Below, in pieces: positions 27,517-37,484 of a stretch of 64,000 nt of DNA; the first letter of the stretch is position 1; each line of letters starts with the position of its first letter. Made by a program: the position numbers and the translations under genes. The stretch comes from Legionella sheltonii (lineage in GTDB: Bacteria > Pseudomonadota > Gammaproteobacteria > Legionellales > Legionellaceae), in the NCBI RefSeq assembly GCF_026191355.1, contig NZ_JAPHOQ010000013.1, positions 62,001-126,000 on the forward strand, written 5' to 3'. The notes under the pieces are model-generated. The model worked only from the letters and a program-made list of their open reading frames with translations, was not told the DNA's origin and did not search any database.

Positions 27517-27735
27517 TTTGGAAGCCGTGAAATAAGACTCTTTGTCATTCCGAGGTATCTTTTGGGTACCTGTTTACGTTCCATGTACCGAACAGCTATT
27601 GGGCATCTCTTGTGCGAAGAGGACGCTGGGAAGCCTTACATCCTGATGAAAGCCCCGTTTCATCAACATCATGTTCGCGCATTTTTTGCTCAAATCCATG
27701 TCAATACACATAGGTCCACTGAGTAGATAATCCTG

Positions 27736-27785
27736 CGATATTGCGATGAACGAGGGAAGCTCCCTCGTTGCAATCGGGATGATGG
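27736..27785. repeat. Palindromic repeat in the gap after iaaA
   Basis: ATTGCGATGAACGAGGGA and TCCCTCGTTGCAAT form a near-perfect hairpin with an AGC loop. The stretch 27517-27815 holds this and a weaker repeat (GAGGTATC against GGTACC, about 27550) but no convincing gene. It may terminate the convergent transcripts on both sides. Confidence 0.55.
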
Positions 27786-27815
27786 TAAATCTCATTACTT
27801 GTTTGTTATCTTATT

Positions 27816-27998
27816 TTATAATGGGGGTGGTGGGGGTCGTCGAGCAAGTAGCCCCATTACCAGAAATACGACAAAGATAACAAGAAATAAGAAGAATAAA
27901 ATTTTTGCGATTCCTGCAGCTGCCACTGCAATTCCACCAAATCCAAATGCTGCAGCAATGATTGCAATAATAAAAAATATGAGGGCCCAATATAACAT
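27816..27998 (-). CDS. DUF1328 small membrane protein
   Basis: A 60-residue protein with two hydrophobic segments: [51 protein letters not shown], the YtjA/DUF1328 pattern, followed by a proline tail. AAGGAGG precedes the ATG on the minus strand. These proteins are often induced with other stress genes; function unknown. Confidence 0.9.
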   Translation of the reverse strand: MLYWALIFFIIAIIAAAFGFGGIAVAAAGIAKILFFLFLVIFVVFLVMGLLARRPPPPPL

Positions 27999-28202
27999 AA
28001 TAACCTCCTTGTGTTAATATTGAACAGCTTATTCATTTAAATTATAGCCCGTATGAGATAACTTGAAAAAAAACTTCTTCCTCTCAAGAAAAGCGAAGGT
28101 AGGATTAGGAGGGTACATGAGCCACAATTAACGCCTTCTGCGGCTCAAAGGGATTTCTTAAGGACAGTGCTGCAGTATCCAGACATCACGATTTTTATTG
28201 GC

Positions 28203-29393
28203 TTAATACAGGATCGCAATGATGAGTAAACCAGTAGCAATACAACCAATTAATGCGAGACTGGAATTACCTCCAGGAACCAAATGACTTTCAGTTGTGA
28301 CTAAGGTGCGGCGCCCTCGCCAAGCCATGATCGCAGGCAATAATAACAATAAAATAACACAACATATGCCAGCATAGCTTAATGCATGCAGATAAATCCC
28401 CGGATTGAGTAAAACTACTGCTAGTGGAGGAAGAAAAGTTAAGACTAAAATATATTTTCCTTGATTACCCGATTTCTTCAGTTTTAATCCATCTGCCAGA
28501 AAATCAAATAATCCTAATGAAACTCCTAAAAAAGCAGTGAGCATACATATGGAAGTGAAAAAGCCAAAGAATCCGCTAATCCATTGATTTTGAACGGCTT
28601 GGCTTAACGCCTCGGTTAATCCACTGGTAGCATGGTCTGAATTCATGAGTGCAAGCAGTCCATTTTCTCCTTCACGTGCGACAACACCCATAATTACCGC
28701 ATCCCACACAATGTAGCAAGCAAGAGGGATAAGCGAACCTAATAGAATAACTCGTCTTAGGTTTCGTATATCATCCCCAAAATAGTCTCGTAAGCTGGGT
28801 ATTATTGATGCATAACCGAATGAAGTGATTAAAATCATTAAAGTGCCTGTAAAAGCACGTGCAGAACCATCAGTTAAACCCAGTGTAGAAGCATGAGGGC
28901 TAATAATTGCGACTAATAAAATGTAAATGCCTAATTTCCCAAACATTAAACCACGATTAACATAATCTACAGAGCGTATCCCTTTATACACAATCAAGCT
29001 GAATAAAAGGGTAAACAGGATTGCAGTGATACTGTTAGGTAAATCAATATTCATTTTATGCAATAAGCTATTGAATACGTCGCTACCACCTGAAATATAA
29101 GCTGAGAGGAGGGTGTATAGTAAAAACAAATAAGTGATCCAGGCAATAATTTGTCCTGGTAAACCTAAGGTGGATTTTGCCATTGAAATCATATTACTGC
29201 CTGCTGGGAGACGTAAATTGACCTCTAGCATTAATAATGCTCCTGCAGTCATGATCAGCCAGCAAAAGAATAGGAAGAAAATTGAATTGCTAAAGCCCAC
29301 TTCCGCTGTGGAGACAGGCAAGGCAAGCATTCCTCCACCTATAGAAGTTCCTACTATCAGTAATATCCCGCCTATTAGTTTTGAATTGATCAT
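28203..29393 (-). CDS. Aromatic amino-acid permease (HAAAP family), copy 2
   Basis: A 396-residue inner-membrane transporter with about 11 helices. It begins LIGGILLIVGTSIGGGMLALPVSTAEVGF, the TyrP/Mtr/SdaC signature. About half of its residues are shared with the neighbour at 29627-30838, including SYLFLLYTLLSAYISGG and FFTSICMLTAFLGVSL, so the two arose by tandem duplication. Tyrosine, tryptophan or a related amino acid is the likely substrate. A repeat element separates it from its paralogue. Confidence 0.9.
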   Translation of the reverse strand: MINSKLIGGILLIVGTSIGGGMLALPVSTAEVGFSNSIFFLFFCWLIMTAGALLMLEVNLRLPAGSNMISMAKSTLGLPGQIIAWITYLFLLYTLLSAYISGGSDVFNSLLHKMNIDLPNSITAILFTLLFSLIVYKGIRSVDYVNRGLMFGKLGIYILLVAIISPHASTLGLTDGSARAFTGTLMILITSFGYASIIPSLRDYFGDDIRNLRRVILLGSLIPLACYIVWDAVIMGVVAREGENGLLALMNSDHATSGLTEALSQAVQNQWISGFFGFFTSICMLTAFLGVSLGLFDFLADGLKLKKSGNQGKYILVLTFLPPLAVVLLNPGIYLHALSYAGICCVILLLLLPAIMAWRGRRTLVTTESHLVPGGNSSLALIGCIATGLLIIAILY

Positions 29394-29479
29394 AAGATAT
29401 AATCCAAAATAGTATAAAAATAATTCAATATGATACTTTGTTATTCACTTCAAGTCAATCGTATCATGCCTTTGATATT

Positions 29480-29625
29480 TAGAGGTGATGTACGAAATTT
29501 TCCCTCACCCCTAACCCCTCCCATAAGAGGAAGAGGCGATTCTCTACTGAGTTAAGAGAATATCCCTTCTCCCGCCTGCGAGAAGGTGTCCTTCAGGGCG
29601 GATGAGGGCGCTTCCTTAAGGGGTA
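29480..29625. repeat. Interspersed palindromic element between permease copies
   Basis: Starts GAAATTTTCCCTCACCCC and contains CCCTTCTCCCGCCTGCGAGAAGG and GCGGATGAGGG. It resembles the inner part of the MITE at 61230-61420 and the start of the element at 11219-11355. No coding content seen. Confidence 0.6.
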
Positions 29626-29626
29626 C

Positions 29627-30838
29627 CTACATCAAATTCCAAAATTCGTGTATTAATAGTCCGACCGAAACAGCAACGACAGCGACTTGAGTCCATTTGC
29701 CGCCGGGAACTATAAAGACAGAATGATGTTTTCTTCTGCCAAAATAACACATTAGAGCAGGTAAAAGTAGTAGCAGAATGATACAAAAGATACCTGCGTA
29801 GCCTAAAGCATGGATGTATGCGCCCGGATAATAAACTACTATCAGGAGAGGGGGGGCAAAAGTAAGTAAAAACAACCCAAGACCATGGCCTCCTCGCTCG
29901 CGTAATTTTAATCCATCAGCAAGAAAGCTGTATAAGCACAAGGAAACGCCCAGGAATGCAGTGAGCATACAAATGGACGTGAAGAAATTAAATAAAGCAC
30001 TAATTGTTGTATTTTGTACTTTATTGGAGAGCATGCTTGCCAATGCGCTGGTGGTGTGCGGATTATGCATTAGGCTCTCAAGGTTTTGGCTTCCTTCAGA
30101 AGGAAGGGCACCCATAATCACAGCATCCCAAGCTAAATAACAGAATAAAGGAATTAACGAGCCAATAAAAATAACTTTTTTCAGCTTTTTTACATCATCA
30201 TCAAAATAGTCCCTTAGATTGGGTACAATGATGGCAAATCCAAAAGAGGTAATTAAAATCATAATCGCGCTGCCGATATATTGCATATCGCCATGATGCA
30301 AATGTTGCATTTCAATATGCGGAGCGATAAGGAGTACTAACAAAAAATAAACAGCTAATTTTCCAAACATCAGTCCTCGATTTACATAATCCACATACCG
30401 AATCCCGCCATACACAACCATACCAAAAATAAGCGTAAAGACTAAACTTGCCTGCCAATCCGTCAAATGCAAACCTATTTTAAAAAGAAGACTATTTAAG
30501 ACATCTGCTCCGCCAGAAATATAGGCAGACAGAAGGGTATAAAGCAAAAAAAGGTAGCTTACCCAGGCAGCAAGCAAACCATAATTACCTAAAGTGGCTT
30601 GAGCCATAGAAACCATATGCTTGCCTCTAGGTAAATAAAGATTTGCTTCAAGAATAAAAAATGCTCCTAAAGTCATAAATACCCAGCATAGAAATAAAAC
30701 AATTGAAGATTGCCAAAACCCAGTAGCTGCATTGGCAACAGGCAGGGCAAGCATCCCCCCGCCGATTGAAGTACCAACGATTAAAAGAATTCCACCGATA
30801 AATCTTGAACGCATTAATTTTGCCTTACTTGGTTGCAT
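29627..30838 (-). CDS. Aromatic amino-acid permease (HAAAP family), copy 1
   Basis: A 403-residue paralogue of the gene at 28203-29393 with the same opening GGILLIVGTSIGGGMLALPVANAATGF and about 11 membrane helices. Its first codons overlap the last 14 bases of the OmpA-like lipoprotein gene, so translation is probably coupled. M9 (LMRSRFIGG) is an alternative start that would remove most of the overlap. Confidence 0.9.
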   Translation of the reverse strand: MQPSKAKLMRSRFIGGILLIVGTSIGGGMLALPVANAATGFWQSSIVLFLCWVFMTLGAFFILEANLYLPRGKHMVSMAQATLGNYGLLAAWVSYLFLLYTLLSAYISGGADVLNSLLFKIGLHLTDWQASLVFTLIFGMVVYGGIRYVDYVNRGLMFGKLAVYFLLVLLIAPHIEMQHLHHGDMQYIGSAIMILITSFGFAIIVPNLRDYFDDDVKKLKKVIFIGSLIPLFCYLAWDAVIMGALPSEGSQNLESLMHNPHTTSALASMLSNKVQNTTISALFNFFTSICMLTAFLGVSLCLYSFLADGLKLRERGGHGLGLFLLTFAPPLLIVVYYPGAYIHALGYAGIFCIILLLLLPALMCYFGRRKHHSVFIVPGGKWTQVAVVAVSVGLLIHEFWNLM

Positions 30839-31544
30839 AAACTACAGGTGATGGTACTGGAGCTGGGCAGTTTGCACAAGTCTTAGTACCATAACTATTA
30901 AACCATTGAATTTCAATGCGTCGATTAAATGCGCTGCCATGAATCAACTTATTATCACCTACATCATTTTTATCGCCATAACCTTCTGCTTTAAGCAGTT
31001 GAGCTGGAATATTATTAGCCCATAAAAAGGTCATCATCGTTTCAGCCTGTGCTTGGGACAATAATTTTTTATGGTGATCTGAACCTACATTATCTGTGAA
31101 TCCCGCAACATAAACAGGACTCAATGGGTAAAACTTCAATAACCTGATAATATTTTCCAAACCGGGATAACAAATTTCATTAAGGCGGGGACTTTCAAAC
31201 ATAAAGTATTTATCAACAGGTACGATTAAGGTCATCGTATCGCCGTACTGTACGTATTGAATGTTTTCTTTGTTTAATTCTTTAATGATGCTGCGTCGAC
31301 TGGCTTTATTAAGGCCTACAATGGCACCTACAGTACCACCGACAACAGTTCCAGCCAGTGCGCCAGCTACATGTCCAGTTGCCGCTGCACCTACGGCAGT
31401 TCCGACAACTGCCCCGGTAACCACTCTTTTGGGCATGGGATGTACGGGTTTAAAATTATTATAAGGTGGATGAAAACAACTACTCAGTAAACAGGTGATT
31501 AAGCCAAAGCAGAGAATTCGTGTTTTAGTTCGTTTGAGTGACAT
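30825..31544 (-). CDS. OmpA-domain lipoprotein with glycine zipper
   Basis: A 239-residue outer-membrane lipoprotein. The lipobox LLSSC places the lipidated cysteine at 23. A glycine-zipper segment follows (GAVVGTAVGAAATGHVAGALAGTVVGG), then a C-terminal OmpA/MotB peptidoglycan-binding domain with YVAGFTDNVGSD and FNRRIEIQW. ATG 31544 is chosen because AGGGAG lies 6 bases upstream. The architecture matches YiaD-like proteins that tie the outer membrane to the cell wall. Its coupling to a permease is unusual. Confidence 0.9.
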   Translation of the reverse strand: MSLKRTKTRILCFGLITCLLSSCFHPPYNNFKPVHPMPKRVVTGAVVGTAVGAAATGHVAGALAGTVVGGTVGAIVGLNKASRRSIIKELNKENIQYVQYGDTMTLIVPVDKYFMFESPRLNEICYPGLENIIRLLKFYPLSPVYVAGFTDNVGSDHHKKLLSQAQAETMMTFLWANNIPAQLLKAEGYGDKNDVGDNKLIHGSAFNRRIEIQWFNSYGTKTCANCPAPVPSPVVYATK

Positions 31545-31731
31545 GTTCACTCCCTAGTCCAGTGATTTTGTCATTATTAAACATCTACTTAAATTTCGCA
31601 ATTGTAATGACTTAATACTTAGAGCCTATGGATTCAGAATTGTAACAATGGAATGATATTTGAGGAGGTTTTGGAGCCCGGATTCTCCTAAGTTAATCCG
31701 GGGTACGTACTGTACGTAGGCTAGAACATGA

Positions 31732-32352
31732 TTAGCAACAAGAAAATTCTAAATCATCATTCAATGCAACTGGATGAAGTTTTTCTGTTTGTTGTTCTGG
31801 TTTAAAGAAACGAATTAAACCTGACTCATTGGTATATTCAGCATCATGGCGGCTGAATGATCTAAATTCTGTAAAGCATGATAATGCTTTATATGCCGCT
31901 GCAAGCATACCTCCAACAATGGTTATTCCTACGGCAACCCCTAAAACAGGTTGGACAATCAGTACCGGAAGTGCGATCCCAAAAATTCCTGCATACAGGG
32001 AAAATGCGGTTGCTGCATAGAACATTAATTCACAAGCTTTGGCGAGATTATGAAATAAAATACCAATTTTTCTTGATTCACAACCACTTCCCACGGTTTC
32101 TAATGCTTTTTTGGGAGTCAGACTCCCTTTTTTTACCTGATCTAATTGTTTTATAAATGTTTCATAACTGCTTACAATCGCCTCAACTTTTTTTGGCGAA
32201 ATTGCTTTGGTATAAGAAAGGTTATAATAATTTTTTACGGCGTCTATTTTTTGCTGCATTTTTTCGCCAATTTGAACATCATCAAATAGGGATTGTAATT
32301 CTTGGTCACAGGTGTTTAAACGTAGTTCAAATTTACTATGATTAACGGGCAT
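31732..32352 (-). CDS. Hypothetical protein with two membrane segments; effector-like
   Basis: A 206-residue protein of unrecognised family. Residues 1-100 are helical and charged (CDQELQSLFDDVQIGEKMQQKI, then SSYETFIKQLDQVKKGSLTPKKALETVGSGC). Two hydrophobic hairpin segments follow (LMFYAATAFSLYAGIFGIALPVLIV and GVAVGITIVGGMLAAAYKAL), then a polar tail ending DDLEFSCC. A terminal CC could be lipidated. Legionella genomes contain many such proteins, some secreted by Dot/Icm, but no specific function can be assigned. ATG 32352 is preferred to the open frame starting at 32403. Confidence 0.6.
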   Translation of the reverse strand: MPVNHSKFELRLNTCDQELQSLFDDVQIGEKMQQKIDAVKNYYNLSYTKAISPKKVEAIVSSYETFIKQLDQVKKGSLTPKKALETVGSGCESRKIGILFHNLAKACELMFYAATAFSLYAGIFGIALPVLIVQPVLGVAVGITIVGGMLAAAYKALSCFTEFRSFSRHDAEYTNESGLIRFFKPEQQTEKLHPVALNDDLEFSCC

Positions 32353-32588
32353 GATTCGTCTCTTTATTATTATTGTCGGGAAACCATGGTTTAACCATTT
32401 CAATTGAGTTGAATGGTCTTAGTGTCTTATATCATAATTAATCTGAGTTCGACATCATTAAGTGCCCTTATTTTTTAAGGACTGTTTCCGTGTCGATTCT
32501 CGTGGCTAAACTATTATACGTCACCCGAGCGCAGCTAGGGATTGGGTGCATTTTTTCCTTAACGTGATGGCTATGGGATGACGTAAGG

Positions 32589-35129
32589 TTATTCTTCCAC
32601 TTGAAATCGACATAAATTTTGAAAATCACAATGTTGGCAAATGGTTAGATGAGCTGGTTGAGGTGCACAATAGCCTTCTTGAAATTCCTTAACTAAGTCA
32701 ATGAGTTGTCTTTGCCAAACTTCCCGATACCCCGCCCAAGTCTCTTCTTTTTTTAAAGGGGTAATTCCACTCATACTGAGTTTGTCTTCACTAAGTCCCA
32801 TTGAGTTTATCCTCCCAGTTTTCACTTGTAAGAGTAATAAGGTATTAATCTGTTCATCCAATAGCGCATAAAGTAATAATTGCGATTCTTTAGGTCGTTC
32901 TTCATTCCATGGTTTGCTGGTGGGAAGGCTGCTTTTATAATCAATAACCCATTTTCTATCTTCTACTTGATCCAAGCGATCGACGCGGACTTGAAAATCA
33001 AGACCTGCTAATTGAATCGTATAAGATTGTTCTATGGCGGCGACGGCAAAAGGGGGGCGTTGTTTTTCCCATTCAAGACACGTTTGCACCAGTCGTTTCA
33101 AGCGAGTGTATTCCACGTCTTGTATGGAATCGAAGAATAATTCCCCAAACTGTTTTTGTAGTGGGGCTAAAGCAGTATGAATGGCTTCTTCAATGTACTG
33201 CTCCAAAATGTGAGGAGCTAAATCAAGTAAGTTATGCTGAGTTTCCAATTTTTGCCATAACAATTCCATTACCTTATGAATAATTTGTCCTCTTTTTTTA
33301 TTGTCCAAACCATCGGTTGTGTGTAAGGAAGCTTTTGCACGGAGTCTATGTTCTGCGAATGCTTTAAAGGGACATTTGGCTTGATTCGAAAGAATTGCTG
33401 TGCCTCCATGAATGCGCTCATCTGGGAGTATAGGCACATTAAAACACTCATCCAGAAACATTAAATCAGGAGTTGTTTTTGATAGGGAATCTGTTGGTAA
33501 GCGTCCAAAAGCAGCTAAATCAGTGATTAAAGAACACGGTAAATTGGGCGTATCGGCCTGCAGTTGAGCGTAGCTAAATACAATGGAATCAGCACTATTT
33601 TGAAATCGTTGCAGAATCTGGCGTGCAAACTGCAGTTCACGAGCTGGTAAGCTATGGGGCATACATAAATCACGTTGTAACTGTGGCGGAATAAAAGCAG
33701 ATAAATGTACCTTTTGCGGCAAACATTGATCCGTTAAACCAGTGATCCATAAACAGTCGAACTCACACCCTGATGCCTCCAGTAAACCACAAATTTGAAT
33801 TGGTGCATTGGTTTTTTGCGCTTGAAAAATAGTGTTTGCGACAAGATGGTGCACTACTTCAAGTACCTCTGATTTTGTGAAAATGGGACGAATTAAAGCA
33901 AATTGTCTCAGCTCATCAAAAACTGTGATAAAACGATTAAGACACTGATAATTCTCGGAGTTAAGAGTATAATCGCCCGGAAAGCCTAAATTATTGAGAC
34001 GTTTTTGAAATAAGTGTATCCATTCTTGTACCGTAGCCTCTTGAGGATAAGGAGTAAGATGGTTTAATAAATCAGCAAGTTTTGGGGCATGAACACCTAG
34101 TTCTTCGATTAAATGATTTAAGGGAATCGAATTATTTGCGAGTAAGGTTCCTTCTTGCAAATACTCTGAGCGTGCGATGAATTCTTCTTTGGAGTTCCCT
34201 AGGTAAGGCGATTGCAGCAGCAAGTGTGCTTGATGCGGATTTAGATGCGTGCCATCCAAGTTAAGCCAACATAGGGCATGGGCCACCAACGGGAAATTAA
34301 TCAAAGGCTGTCCCAAGGAAATATTAAAATATGAAGTCTCAAAATGATGGGCTAAAGTTCTTTGTAAGGAATGAAATTCTTGTTCTAAGTTCGGTACAAC
34401 GACACCGATATTTTGCTTTCCTTCTTTTATTTGTATATGCAACCAAGCCATGAGCTGTTGATATTCTTCTTTATTATCTTGAGCAGCCAAGACTTGGACC
34501 TTTGATGATTTTTTCTTTAAGTCGTATTGATATTGAAGGATACCTTTTTGAGCTAAGTTATTCTGCAAGAGTACTTGTTGGGGAGTAAAATCATCAAAAC
34601 AAACCCACACAACTTCTTGGGAAAACAACGAACTGTTTGCATGGAGTAGATAGGGAATTAGTTCATATTCCGTAATTAAATTGTGTTGTTTTAATTGCCT
34701 ATCAAATAATTGCCACCAGCGTTGAAATTGTCGCGTTTGTGCCGTGTGATGAAAGGCAGGATCTTCCAAATTAACTTGCCACTGTTGGCAACGTTCCCAA
34801 GCACTAATAACCGCTTGAAGAAGACCGTCACTGTAAATAATATGAGATTCTGCTTGGATTATTCTACGCCATAAATACTGACATTGAGCGTTGTTTAATA
34901 AGGTGGGATGGTCAAGATGTGCACTGTTAAAGTTGAGTTGTTCATAGGCTTTGATTAGGGCAATGCGAAAAGGCATACATATCGGTTTATCTACAGTGTG
35001 TTTCTTACATTGAGCAAAGTAATGCTGAAGCATGATATCGCTGAGTCGATTATTGGGGGTGAGAACCGTGGCTTTTTGTGCCAAAAGAAGAAAAAGGTGT
35101 TCTTTATCCGTGAAAGTATGTATGGGCAT
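32589..35129 (-). CDS. RecB-like PD-(D/E)XK nuclease with AddB-type iron-sulfur ligands
   Basis: An 846-residue protein of the bacterial 'probable DNA repair protein' group related to AddB. The N-terminal two thirds are an inactivated helicase-like scaffold without a Walker A motif. The C-terminal nuclease domain has GQIIHKVMELLWQKL, RVDRLDQ and VIDYKSS (the PD-ExK core). Cysteines at QAKCPFKAFAEHRL and ICQHCDFQNLCR match the AddB [4Fe-4S] pattern of one cysteine plus C-x2-C-x5-C. M6 (MPIHTFTD) is the likely start. Confidence 0.82.
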   Translation of the reverse strand: MPIHTFTDKEHLFLLLAQKATVLTPNNRLSDIMLQHYFAQCKKHTVDKPICMPFRIALIKAYEQLNFNSAHLDHPTLLNNAQCQYLWRRIIQAESHIIYSDGLLQAVISAWERCQQWQVNLEDPAFHHTAQTRQFQRWWQLFDRQLKQHNLITEYELIPYLLHANSSLFSQEVVWVCFDDFTPQQVLLQNNLAQKGILQYQYDLKKKSSKVQVLAAQDNKEEYQQLMAWLHIQIKEGKQNIGVVVPNLEQEFHSLQRTLAHHFETSYFNISLGQPLINFPLVAHALCWLNLDGTHLNPHQAHLLLQSPYLGNSKEEFIARSEYLQEGTLLANNSIPLNHLIEELGVHAPKLADLLNHLTPYPQEATVQEWIHLFQKRLNNLGFPGDYTLNSENYQCLNRFITVFDELRQFALIRPIFTKSEVLEVVHHLVANTIFQAQKTNAPIQICGLLEASGCEFDCLWITGLTDQCLPQKVHLSAFIPPQLQRDLCMPHSLPARELQFARQILQRFQNSADSIVFSYAQLQADTPNLPCSLITDLAAFGRLPTDSLSKTTPDLMFLDECFNVPILPDERIHGGTAILSNQAKCPFKAFAEHRLRAKASLHTTDGLDNKKRGQIIHKVMELLWQKLETQHNLLDLAPHILEQYIEEAIHTALAPLQKQFGELFFDSIQDVEYTRLKRLVQTCLEWEKQRPPFAVAAIEQSYTIQLAGLDFQVRVDRLDQVEDRKWVIDYKSSLPTSKPWNEERPKESQLLLYALLDEQINTLLLLQVKTGRINSMGLSEDKLSMSGITPLKKEETWAGYREVWQRQLIDLVKEFQEGYCAPQPAHLTICQHCDFQNLCRFQVEE

Positions 35130-35297
35130 AGAAATCCAGAGCAAAGGTGATTAATTGTAGCCTGGTGCAGTCATTAGAAATCTCCTCTCCAGTCGGGGGA
35201 GAGGGGGCATTAGTTACCTTATCCCAGGGGGAGAAGAAACATTACTTAACTTGATCCCAGTGTTCTTTTTATTGCACATAGGCGATAAGGATTTTAC

Positions 35298-35897
35298 TTA
35301 AGTTTTTTTGCGCTGCAAAGCCCGGGGTTTGGCTGCTGGTTTTTTGCGGGCGGGTTTAGGTTTGGTTCTGTCAGAGGCGCCTACATAGCGTGGTAAACTA
35401 TGGCTATCTCGTTTATCGGTTCGCAGGACTTGATAAACAAATCTGCCACGTAAAAAGATTGAGGCAAAGCCTGACGCAATGGCGAGCCAAACACCAAAAA
35501 GAATGTAGCTGTAACCAAAGACGATTAGATACGCATAGACAAAATCATTGAAATTGTTTATTGGCAGCACCTGGTTGCCTGATGTCTCCATCGAGAGCAC
35601 CAGCCCAAGATCAAAAAATGGCAAAGAAACCAATACCATAATGAAACCCAATAAAAAAGTTTTACGTTTGTAGGGCCTGGGGCAGTGGATGATATTTTTG
35701 CCAAAAAGAGCTCCAGTTATAGAAGCGACAATCATTCCCAGAATAATTGCTTTATAAAGAGGCACAAGTTCCTCTATGCCAATTGTTGTGAGAAAACCAT
35801 CGATAAGTATCGTTCCGACAACGGACAGTAATCCATAATAAAGGGCTGCCAGTAAACGCGAATTGGAAAAGTTAAGTGCGGGATCTTGTTTAGTCAT
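35298..35897 (-). CDS. Hypothetical membrane protein, basic C-terminus
   Basis: A 199-residue protein with four predicted membrane segments (LLAALYYGLLSVVGTILIDGF; PLYKAIILGMIVASITGALF; TFLLGFIMVLVSLPFFDLGLVL; FVYAYLIVFGYSYILFGVWLAI) and a Lys/Pro/Arg-rich cytoplasmic tail (RTKPKPARKKPAAKPRALQRKKT). Family not recognised; the tail suggests binding to nucleic acid or acidic lipids. Start MTKQDPALNF is chosen; four codons upstream are also open. Confidence 0.7.
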   Translation of the reverse strand: MTKQDPALNFSNSRLLAALYYGLLSVVGTILIDGFLTTIGIEELVPLYKAIILGMIVASITGALFGKNIIHCPRPYKRKTFLLGFIMVLVSLPFFDLGLVLSMETSGNQVLPINNFNDFVYAYLIVFGYSYILFGVWLAIASGFASIFLRGRFVYQVLRTDKRDSHSLPRYVGASDRTKPKPARKKPAAKPRALQRKKT

Positions 35898-36085
35898 TTG
35901 GCACTCCATAGCTCTACCTGTATATGTATCATTTTAGTATAAAATATGTCGCTACAGAGGGATTGCTCTGTTTTTTTTATTCTTATTACTTTAGACCCAT
36001 CTCAATGAGTTAGATTCATCAGCAATGGAGGTGAATCAACCTAATAATTTGTATATACTAAAACAAATAATTATTGATTTTGATT

Positions 36086-36640
36086 ATGAAGAAATTTGGA
36101 CGCTTTATTTTAAAACTGTTTGGCTGGAAAGTAGTAGGCAAACTCCCTGAAGATAAAAAATATTTGGTTGTTGTAGCACCTCATACCAGCAATTGGGATT
36201 TTCCGGTGGGTTTATTTGCTCGTTTTGCGGAAGGGGCTAAAATTAATTTTTTAGCGAAAGATCAATTGTTCTTTTTTCCTTTAGGCTTACTTTTAAAGGC
36301 ATTAGGTGGGGCGCCGGTTGATCGCTCTAAAAAAAATAAGACTGTAGAACAAGTCGTAGAAATGTTTCGTTCTCGTGATGAGTTTAAACTGGCCATTACC
36401 CCAGAGGGGACGCGTGGTCCCGTAACACGTTGGAAAGAAGGGTTTTATCATATTGCGTGTCAAGCAGGGCTGCCGATAGTCATGGTCGGACCTGATTATG
36501 CATCTAAGGAACTCCGAATTCATGAGAAGTTCCAACCCACGGGAGACATCGATAGGGATTTCCCCAAAATTCTCGAGTTCTTTAGAACTATAAAAGGGTG
36601 TTATCCAAAGGAAATCCCAGAGTATCACTCTAAGAAGTAA
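36086..36640 (+). CDS. 1-acyl-sn-glycerol-3-phosphate acyltransferase-like protein
   Basis: A 184-residue PlsC-family acyltransferase. The H-x4-D catalytic motif is HTSNWD, and the glycerophosphate-binding motif is PEGTRGPVTRWKEGF. It is shorter than PlsC proper and resembles the compact 'lysophospholipid acyltransferase' group. ATG 36086 is the first ATG of the frame. Confidence 0.87.
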   Translation: MKKFGRFILKLFGWKVVGKLPEDKKYLVVVAPHTSNWDFPVGLFARFAEGAKINFLAKDQLFFFPLGLLLKALGGAPVDRSKKNKTVEQVVEMFRSRDEFKLAITPEGTRGPVTRWKEGFYHIACQAGLPIVMVGPDYASKELRIHEKFQPTGDIDRDFPKILEFFRTIKGCYPKEIPEYHSKK

Positions 36641-36694
36641 TTGGTTATATGGATTGCAACCTCGGTAATTTCTAGACTGGGTTCAGTGCAGCGT

Positions 36695-36785
36695 AACCCT
36701 TTGTCATCCTGAGCGTAGCCAGGCAGCAGCATGATGGAACACCTGTTATATTGGGAGTTTCCTGGCTGCGCTCGTGATGACGATA
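36695..36785. repeat. Interspersed inverted repeat
   Basis: GTCATCCTGAGCGTAGCCAGG (about 36701) faces CCTGGCTGCGCTCGTGATGAC (about 36760); arms of about 21 bases with a few mismatches. It lies between two convergent genes and may serve as terminator. No coding content. Confidence 0.6.
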
Positions 36786-36832
36786 AAAGATCCCATTACT
36801 CTCTACAAGGCTAGGGCTTAAGTTGTTCTATG

Positions 36833-37357
36833 TTAAAAATGTTTGATCATGTTTAGCATTTTAAATTTTTTACCGCTTGGGAGAGCAAAATATTCTGCCT
36901 TAATCATTTGATAACCACATACCTGATACAACTTTACACCGGGTAAAGTTGCCATCATTTCCATTTTTGTAAATCCATGGGATAAAGCTTGTTGTTCACA
37001 ATAGTGCAGGAGCATTTTTCCATGTCCTTGTCGAGCATGGTTTGGATGGACAAAAAAAGCTCTTATTTTGGCATAATCTGTGTGTGGATTTAAAAATCCT
37101 TCCTCCCGGGTTTTGCATTGATCCCCTCCAAAAAGAGTTTTCCGTTTACTCCACCCCCCACAGGCAACAATGCTACCTTCCTTTTCTATTACATAGTAGG
37201 TTTGATCGGTAATGAGCTCCTGATCCACACCAAATATGGAATGAATTGCTCCTTCAATTTCTAGATTTGTATAGTCTTCTTGGCTTAACCCACGTGCTGA
37301 ATGCTCAATGAGTTGGTTTAAGATATTTATATCATCAATCTGTGCTGTTCTTATCAT
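36833..37357 (-). CDS. GNAT-family N-acetyltransferase
   Basis: A 174-residue acetyltransferase. The acetyl-CoA loop is ARQGHGKMLLHYCEQQA and the preceding strand is IRAFFVHPNH. ATG 37357 (MIRTAQIDDINILN) follows AAAAAGGAAACC and matches where GNAT homology starts; the frame is open for another 76 codons that cross into the divergent lrp gene and are not native. Substrate unknown. Confidence 0.87.
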   Translation of the reverse strand: MIRTAQIDDINILNQLIEHSARGLSQEDYTNLEIEGAIHSIFGVDQELITDQTYYVIEKEGSIVACGGWSKRKTLFGGDQCKTREEGFLNPHTDYAKIRAFFVHPNHARQGHGKMLLHYCEQQALSHGFTKMEMMATLPGVKLYQVCGYQMIKAEYFALPSGKKFKMLNMIKHF

Positions 37358-37484
37358 AATGGTTTCCTTTTTGGTCTTTCTCAACAGGGTGATGAATGTA
37401 TCATGAAATAAAAATGAATAAATTTTTAATTTAATGATGTTTGATTTCATTTTATAATGCGCAATTTTGACTTTAGGGTAATAT

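Noticed and set aside
27574-27795. 73-codon minus-strand frame after iaaA
   Set aside because: It runs through two palindromic repeats, has no ribosome site and an unnatural composition.
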